Source: Nitrospina sp. (GTDB lineage Bacteria; Nitrospinota; Nitrospinia; Nitrospinales; VA-1). From it: DNA of 64,000 nucleotides. Under the pieces are notes generated by a model that was given only the letters and a program-made list of their open reading frames with translations, searched no databases and had not been told where the DNA came from. A program made the translations under genes and the position numbers. Positions 58,969 to 64,000 of this stretch are shown here, in pieces (the stretch's first letter is position 1; each line of letters starts with the position of its first letter). The stretch lies in assembly GCA_018653085.1 (NCBI GenBank), contig JABIAY010000053.1, positions 1-64,000 on the forward strand, given 5' to 3'.

Positions 58969-60246
58969 ATGGACAAGTTGATATCCTTTTTAAAAGAGAA
59001 ATTTGACAGGCAGTTATCCCGTATAAAAGAGTTCATCGCCGAACTCATTCGTATAGGTGATAAAAGCCCTGCCCCTGAAGAGGCTCCCCTGCGTTCTCCC
59101 TCCGAGCTCAAGATCCTTGCGGAAGTGCTCAAGGGAACACTGCAAAAAAATCCGAAAGACATTAAAGCTTTGTACAATCTGGGAGGGGTGTATATAGAAA
59201 TGCACCGGTATGGAGATGCCATCACTCCTTTGCGGGAACTGGTGAAAATTGCGCCTGACCATAAAAGCGGACGTTTGCAGTTGGGGCGGGCGCAGATGGA
59301 AATGGGTCGTGATGAATCTGCTCTGGAAAATCTTGAGGAGGCGCTTCGTCTTGATCCGGAAAGTCAGATGGTCAAAAAGGTTCTTTGTCAGGCTCACAGC
59401 AACCTGTCCACCGCATACGGGAGAATAAAGAACCAGAAACAGTCCGAGCACCATTTTCATGAAGCAATAAAAATCATCCCCGATTTTGGCCCGGCCCATC
59501 TTTCAATGGGAATCTGTTACACGGAGCTCGGGCGTTACAAAGAAGCTTTGGCTAAAATCAAAGAAGCCTTGAAGCTGGATAAGAATCTGGCGGTGGAGGC
59601 GAATTACCGTTTTGGTGAAGTGTATACCAAGCTTAAAGACACGAAAAAAGCCATCAAGCATTATAAGGAAGCCGTTTCGGTGGACCCTTCTGCCGCCATG
59701 CCCAACCTGAGGTTGGGTATGCTTTATTTCAAATTAAAAAAATATGAAGAGGCGGTGGAGCCATTACGAAAGTCGATCAAGCAAAGTCCCAAATACGCGG
59801 CGGAAGGTTATTTCAGGCTTGGCACATCATTGATGAAGCTCAAACGCTACAAGCCTGCGGAAGAGCCTTTACGCAAGGCGGTGGAGCTGAGTCCGGATAA
59901 CGAGGTCGCCAACGATGCTTTGGCCGATAACCTTTTCCAGCTCAGCACTTTTTTAGGTGACGATGCAAAACCGGGAGAGAAAGTTGATCTATTGCGAGAG
60001 GTCACTTTTTATAATCCTGAACATATCGAAGCCCATGAACAGCTCAGCAATGCTTACGATGAAATCTTGAATGGCACGAAGGCCATTACCCACTCCATCA
60101 TTGTCCAGCGGTTTTTAGTTGAAAAGAAAATGATGAAACAACTTGCGAAATCCCGTGAAAGTTTGCAGGCACTCTACAAAAAATACAAAACAGGCCCCGA
60201 AGACTTCAGGAAAGTCATCACCCCCCGCAAATCCTACCACCACTAG
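58969..60246 (+). CDS. TPR-repeat protein
   Basis: The 425-residue protein has a short N-terminal helical region, then about eight TPR units (TLQKNPKDIKALYNLGGVYIEMHRYGDAI, DESALENLEEALRLDPESQMVKKVL, and similar). There is no signal peptide or membrane segment, so it is probably cytoplasmic. The last residues are SYHH, with the final His and TAG inside a composite repeat. The C-terminal ~90 residues (after DALADNLFQLS) are helical but not TPR-like. Confidence 0.88.
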   Translation: MDKLISFLKEKFDRQLSRIKEFIAELIRIGDKSPAPEEAPLRSPSELKILAEVLKGTLQKNPKDIKALYNLGGVYIEMHRYGDAITPLRELVKIAPDHKSGRLQLGRAQMEMGRDESALENLEEALRLDPESQMVKKVLCQAHSNLSTAYGRIKNQKQSEHHFHEAIKIIPDFGPAHLSMGICYTELGRYKEALAKIKEALKLDKNLAVEANYRFGEVYTKLKDTKKAIKHYKEAVSVDPSAAMPNLRLGMLYFKLKKYEEAVEPLRKSIKQSPKYAAEGYFRLGTSLMKLKRYKPAEEPLRKAVELSPDNEVANDALADNLFQLSTFLGDDAKPGEKVDLLREVTFYNPEHIEAHEQLSNAYDEILNGTKAITHSIIVQRFLVEKKMMKQLAKSRESLQALYKKYKTGPEDFRKVITPRKSYHH

Positions 60247-60555
60247 GCGTGGGGCCAACACTGCATTACCCGTAAAGCAGGCTGAGTACTCAAGCGCAAT
60301 ACTTTTATATCCCCTCCCTTCATAGGGAGGGGCTTGGGGAGGGTTGGATCCCCCCCCCTTGTTTTATAAAGAGGGAGTTAAAATTCAAATCACTTTTGCC
60401 CGTCATCGCGAGCCGTGAAGCGGCGTGGCGATCCAGGTTCTGGATTGCTCTGCTCGCGACGATGGCAACCCCCTCAGTCCCCCTTATCAGGGGGAGGTTT
60501 AGCTTTCGGCGGTCGCGATAGCGTCATCGCCATGTTGGCTCCACGCCTAGTGGGC
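60240..60555. repeat. Repeat-filled intergenic region bounded by two facing composite-repeat heads
   Basis: 60240-60347 is the near-identical partner of 33838-33945. Then comes a CGTCATCGCGAGCCGTGAAG palindrome family (60399-60466, a type seen in many genomes), CCCCCTTATCAGGGGG (60479-60494) and an inverted head GGCTCCACGCCTAGTGGG (60537-60554). The two heads point towards each other and enclose about 300 bp. No gene seen. Confidence 0.88.
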
Positions 60556-60575
60556 TGTGGTTGAAAAAGGTTTTC

Positions 60576-61538
60576 TTACCCTATGTTCTGAAAAATTCGT
60601 ATGAGTTTCTCCACTGAGCCGGATTGCAGGGCCTGGAAAATTTTTTCTACCTGATTGGACAATTCTTTTTCGCTGTGGAATTTCAGTTCCAGTTTCAATT
60701 CGTTACTCTCAAACGTTTCCTGAAACTTGAGACGGGTTTTATCATCCAGTTTCATTTCATCGAGAGCGCGCGCCACCTGTTTTTTTAAATCCGACAAAAC
60801 CGGATAGCGCAGATTGTAAAGATGCTGGTGGATTGGGTCATACATTTGCGGGGAGGTCTTATCAGCAGTGGATAAGATTTTGTCAGTGGCTGTGATTACC
60901 TGAGCGGGAGAGTTGCCATCGCGATGCGCGATTTCATCAATCAACTCCAGAAGTTCTCGCCACTTGTTGACTCCGGGATTTAATTTAGAGAACAGGTTTT
61001 CTGCCGAATCCCGGCTTTCTTCATCCCAGTTATAGAAAATACGGAACGTTTTGAGCGGAACCCGGGCTCGGTGCAGGAGTTTTTGTAATCCACAGTCCAG
61101 TTGATGAACCGCAAGATAGTCTGAAGCCAGTTTTTTACTGCGCTCCAGTTCCAGTAAAGGCATATACTCTGTAATAATGGTTGCATCAGTAACCCCGGCA
61201 TCCTTAAACTTGTTAAGGATGATTCCTTTTTCGATATCGCTATAATGCCGTTGCCCGAAGTTCTCGTTCAGGTTGATGACCAGTCGTGAGGCATCATCTA
61301 TTTCAGGTATGATGAAGGCGGGGATGTTTGTTAATCCGCATCGGGGTGCCGCCTGAAAACGCTTGTGCCCACTGACTATGGCGTAACGATTTCCGTTCGG
61401 GCAGACGGAAATAGGGTGCCGGATGCCGATCACTTTGATCGAGTCCATTAACTTTTCCGGGCAACCGTCCAGCGAGAAATCCGTCAACCGGTCTTCAGGG
61501 TTGATATCTGTTAACGCAATTTCCGAAATAGGTTTCAT
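60576..61538 (-). CDS. ParB-like nuclease-domain protein
   Basis: The 320-residue protein has the ParB/Srx N-domain: DSIKVIGIRHPISVCPNGNRYAIVSGHKRFQAAPRCGLTNIPAFII (about residues 30-77), including the GHKR nucleotide-binding box. The rest is helical (HTH-like and coiled regions), and no ParA partner lies nearby. It may be a stand-alone regulator or nucleotide-binding protein rather than a partition protein. Its ATG overlaps that of the divergent FGE-like gene in the four bases CATG. Confidence 0.82.
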   Translation of the reverse strand: MKPISEIALTDINPEDRLTDFSLDGCPEKLMDSIKVIGIRHPISVCPNGNRYAIVSGHKRFQAAPRCGLTNIPAFIIPEIDDASRLVINLNENFGQRHYSDIEKGIILNKFKDAGVTDATIITEYMPLLELERSKKLASDYLAVHQLDCGLQKLLHRARVPLKTFRIFYNWDEESRDSAENLFSKLNPGVNKWRELLELIDEIAHRDGNSPAQVITATDKILSTADKTSPQMYDPIHQHLYNLRYPVLSDLKKQVARALDEMKLDDKTRLKFQETFESNELKLELKFHSEKELSNQVEKIFQALQSGSVEKLIRIFQNIG

Positions 61539-62466
61539 GCAATTGATTCAAACAAGATTATGGAACAGTGTCTTCAGTTTGTTTCTTGTTTTAATTCTTT
61601 CCGGTTGTCTGGAAAAAATTCCTGAAGGCATGGTTCTGATTCCTTCGGGAGAGTTTACCATTGGAACCGACCAGATTGATGAGGAAAACCACGCACTTAT
61701 GTTGGGACTGAACAAGCCCTGGTTTGCCGATGAGTCCCCTGAGCGGCGCATCGACATTCCCGACTTCTACATCGACCGTTACGAGGTTACAAATTTAAAA
61801 TACTATATTTATTGTCAGGCCACGGACCACAAACCGCCGCGTTATTGGAAGGGGCAGAAGTTTCCCGAAGGGCAAGATCATTTCCCGGTGACCGAAGTGA
61901 ATTATTTTGATGCCAGTGGTTACGCGAAATGGGCAGGCAAGCGATTGCCCACCGAAACAGAGTGGGAAAAAGCCGCAAGGGGTCGAGCCGGGTTCATCTA
62001 CCCCTGGGGAGATGATTTCATATCCGGCGTGGCCAATCTCAGCCTTTCCCCGAGAACGAAAACAGGTCAGGGCCTCAAACCGGTGGGCAGTTTCCCCAAA
62101 AGCGCCAGTCCTTACAAGGTTCAGGACATGGTTGGCAACGTTTGGGAATGGGTGTGGGAGTATTATCAGCCTTATCCCGGAAACACGTTTAAGGCTCCGG
62201 CCTATGAAAAGAAGCAGATCGTGGTGCGGGGATTGTCATATATGGGAGTGGGACATTTCAGCAAAAAGGAGTTTTTAAAGGTTGTTTCCCTTAAAGCTCG
62301 CGCCTCTTACCGCGAACATCTCAGCCCATTGGCTCGGAAAAAGGATGTGGGCTTTCGATGCGCGAAGGACCGCCCCCCATTCATGCAAAGGGTTTTCGGA
62401 GTCAAGGCATCCCAACCTGATGCCAGCGGAGGCTCCCCGCTTGAATCCAAGGCTAATTCAAGGTAG
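61537..62466 (+). CDS. FGE/SUMF1-domain lipoprotein
   Basis: The 309-residue protein has a lipoprotein signal (LVLILSGC, lipobox Cys at about residue 23). A formylglycine-generating-enzyme-like domain follows: MVLIPSGEFTIGTDQ, DFYIDRYEVTN, PVTEVNYFDASGYAKWAGKRLPTETEWEKAARG, YPWGD, and NVWEWVWEYY, with GFRCAKD near the end. These are classic SUMF1-type motifs, but most bacterial members are of other or unknown function; the copper-ligand cysteines of true FGE are not evident. The ATG at 61537 gives the clean lipobox. Confidence 0.87.
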   Translation: MQLIQTRLWNSVFSLFLVLILSGCLEKIPEGMVLIPSGEFTIGTDQIDEENHALMLGLNKPWFADESPERRIDIPDFYIDRYEVTNLKYYIYCQATDHKPPRYWKGQKFPEGQDHFPVTEVNYFDASGYAKWAGKRLPTETEWEKAARGRAGFIYPWGDDFISGVANLSLSPRTKTGQGLKPVGSFPKSASPYKVQDMVGNVWEWVWEYYQPYPGNTFKAPAYEKKQIVVRGLSYMGVGHFSKKEFLKVVSLKARASYREHLSPLARKKDVGFRCAKDRPPFMQRVFGVKASQPDASGGSPLESKANSR

Positions 62467-62529
62467 GTTGAGGTTTTCAGGGGGCACCCTGATAATATTT
62501 TTTTGGGAATTTTTTACATAGGTATTTGA

Positions 62530-63783
62530 ATGAAAATTTATTATTTCATAATCCTTTTATTTTTTATTTTATTGTTACCTGTAAACGGGTCAGCTCAGGA
62601 TGATCTCCTGGAAATCCTTCGCGATAATGGAACCATCACCCCGGGGCAATACGAAAAATTGAAGCGTGAGAAAAAGGCCCCCGTTGGTAAAAGGGTCGAA
62701 GAGGGATTCCGGCAAAAATCGCAGGACTTCAAGTTTCGCATTGGCGGTCGCATACAACTGGATGCCGCGGTTTATGATGAGGAAGACCGGGATTTGGGAA
62801 GCGGAACCAAAGTCCGTCGAGCGCGGCTGTTTTTCACCGGAAAAGTTTATGGGGACTGGAAGTTCAAATCACAGCTTGATTTTGCTGGCAATGCGGTTTC
62901 TATCAAAGATGCCTACATCGCTTATACCGGTTTTGAGAAAATGGTCGTCAAGGTGGGTAACTTCAAGGAACCTTTCAGTCTCGATGAGATGAGCAGTTCC
63001 AAGTACACTCCTCTTATGGAAAAGGCGATGGCGGTTACCTTTGCGCCGGGACGAAATATTGGTGTGGGAGTTTTTACTTATGGAGGTCAGTGGGCTGCGG
63101 CCGGCGGAGTTTTCGGGGAAGGCCCGGGAGACTCTCGAGTTGACGGGGAGGGTTATGGCGTGACCGGCAGACTGACTTTTTCTCCTGTTCATGAAAAAAC
63201 ACAGGCGGTTCACCTGGGTGTTGCGGTGGCTTTTCGGGGGGTATCCGATGACACGCAGAGTGTGAGTTTCAGCTCCAAACCCGAATCGTCGGTGACGTCA
63301 GTCAGTCTTGTAGATACAGGAGATATTGGTCAGGCATTTTCTTATGTCAACTCTGTGGTGGAAGGGGCAGTGGTGCGGGGTCCGTTTTCCGTGCAGGGAG
63401 AATATTTCCACTCAACTGTCAGGCGAAGGGCCAATTTCCCCAATGTGGATTTTCAGGGCAGTTATATTTTAGCCAGTTGGTTTTTAACCGGCGAGTCGCG
63501 GAATTATAAATATAAGGGCGGAGCGTTCTCGCGGATAAAACCCAACAACAATGCGGGGCGGGGCGGACTGGGTGCCTGGGAAGTGGCTCTGCGATATAGC
63601 CAGATTGATTTGAATGATGGTGTTATCCTTGGAGGAGAAGAGGAAAACATAACACTCGGCCTCAATTGGTATGTCAACCCTTTGATCCGGTTCATGGCTA
63701 ATTTGGTTTTCATCGATACTGACCCGAAAGCCGGGAACGAAGATGCCGCCGCATTCCAAATGCGGGCGCAAATTGATTTTTAA
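62530..63783 (+). CDS. OprP/OprO-type phosphate-selective porin
   Basis: Outer-membrane beta-barrel. The 417-residue protein has a signal peptide (ending NGSAQ) and a short coiled segment (LLEILRDNGTITPGQYEKLKREKK). The Porin_O_P barrel follows: FKFRIGGRIQLDAAVYDEED, VRRARLFFTGKVYGDWKFKSQLDFAG, VGNFKEPFSLDEMSSSKYTPLMEKA and a final strand ending IDF. The C-terminal Phe is typical of outer-membrane proteins. A PhnD-like binding-protein gene starts 17 bp downstream, which fits phosphate or phosphonate uptake. Confidence 0.93.
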   Translation: MKIYYFIILLFFILLLPVNGSAQDDLLEILRDNGTITPGQYEKLKREKKAPVGKRVEEGFRQKSQDFKFRIGGRIQLDAAVYDEEDRDLGSGTKVRRARLFFTGKVYGDWKFKSQLDFAGNAVSIKDAYIAYTGFEKMVVKVGNFKEPFSLDEMSSSKYTPLMEKAMAVTFAPGRNIGVGVFTYGGQWAAAGGVFGEGPGDSRVDGEGYGVTGRLTFSPVHEKTQAVHLGVAVAFRGVSDDTQSVSFSSKPESSVTSVSLVDTGDIGQAFSYVNSVVEGAVVRGPFSVQGEYFHSTVRRRANFPNVDFQGSYILASWFLTGESRNYKYKGGAFSRIKPNNNAGRGGLGAWEVALRYSQIDLNDGVILGGEEENITLGLNWYVNPLIRFMANLVFIDTDPKAGNEDAAAFQMRAQIDF

Positions 63784-63800
63784 AAATAACCGGTCAAGTT

Positions 63801-64000
63801 ATGAAACTTAAATGGTTCAGTATTCCTGCATTCTTATTCCTGTTTTTGGTTATGGGGTCATCGCCGGGTTTCCCTGATGATCTCGGGTCGAACCTGCCAG
63901 ACAAAAAACAGGAGTCCGTTTCACCCAGAAAAGCAACTCTGGTGATCGGAAGGGTGAGCGCCAACCCCAAAAAACACTATGTCAGGTTAAAAGGAGTGGT
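63801..64000 (+). CDS. PhnD-like phosphate/phosphonate-binding protein (5' part, runs off right edge)
   Basis: The first 66 codons encode a signal peptide (hydrophobic residues 7-20), a linker (DDLGSNLPDKKQES) and ATLVIGRVSANPKKHYVRLKG. The last segment resembles the start of PhnD/SsuA-type periplasmic binding domains. It follows the porin gene by 17 bp and probably shares its message. The rest lies outside the window. Confidence 0.7.
   Translation, partial: MKLKWFSIPAFLFLFLVMGSSPGFPDDLGSNLPDKKQESVSPRKATLVIGRVSANPKKHYVRLKGV

Overview
The window looks like a chromosomal segment of a Gram-negative bacterium with moderate G+C. Evidence for a double membrane includes several lipoprotein signals, an OprP-type porin and periplasmic binding proteins. 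TPR proteins, an HD-GYP phosphodiesterase, cyclic-nucleotide-binding-domain proteins, a TMTC-like glycosyltransferase and an unusual abundance of palindromic intergenic repeats would fit a deep-branching lineage such as Nitrospinota. That placement is only a weak guess, because no rRNA or core marker set is present.

Left edge (1-1350): the 5' part of a tyrosine-recombinase integrase reads leftward out of the window. It lies just beyond the 3' end of tmRNA (ssrA, minus strand), the classic arrangement of an integrative island inserted at ssrA, so the island body should lie to the left. 1353-8600: a glycosyltransferase and a membrane O-glycosyltransferase-like TPR protein, then small proteins and a leftward ABC importer operon (ATPase, binding protein, permease). 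8696-19331: purD, a DUF523 protein, an asparaginase-like hydrolase, tRNA-Thr(CGT), an ArsC-like protein, HD-GYP and CheY-like signalling proteins, and a cluster of very small proteins, most of them below 60 residues. 19500-26300: membrane and lipoprotein genes, ankyrin and tandem CNBD proteins, MarC, CBS and a zinc-ribbon/HEAGH membrane protein.

26650-37100: an RhlE-like helicase, an ICMT-like methyltransferase, DUF389, a Na+/H+ antiporter with a C-terminal CNBD, and a DUF1538-PII-PII-membrane-protein operon. The antiporter and the DUF1538 operon share a ~55-nt upstream sequence. 37100-45500: a TPR lipoprotein, YjbQ, glutamate dehydrogenase, an ArsR/SRPBCC pair, purM, HupE/UreJ, and a TrmB methyltransferase fused to seven exact 34-residue repeats. 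45500-54750: hpt, a BMP-type binding protein next to a hybrid sensor kinase, a sigma54-dependent DsrE-PNPOx-SDR operon facing its probable PAS-AAA-Fis activator, and a sodium:neurotransmitter-type symporter. 54800-64000: uvrC, a DegT-type aminotransferase, TPR and ParB-like proteins, an FGE-like lipoprotein, an OprP-like porin and the start of a PhnD-like binding protein.

The most striking feature at whole-window scale is a dispersed composite repeat. Its head, CCACTAGGCGTGGGGCCAG, sits directly at the ends of genes. In at least six genes the terminal His-stop (CAC TAG) lies inside the repeat or a copy of its first bases. The head is often followed by a second conserved module (GGCGAGCAAAGAGTTGTCTC) and by assorted hairpins. 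Most intergenic gaps of 80-350 bp are filled with these elements.
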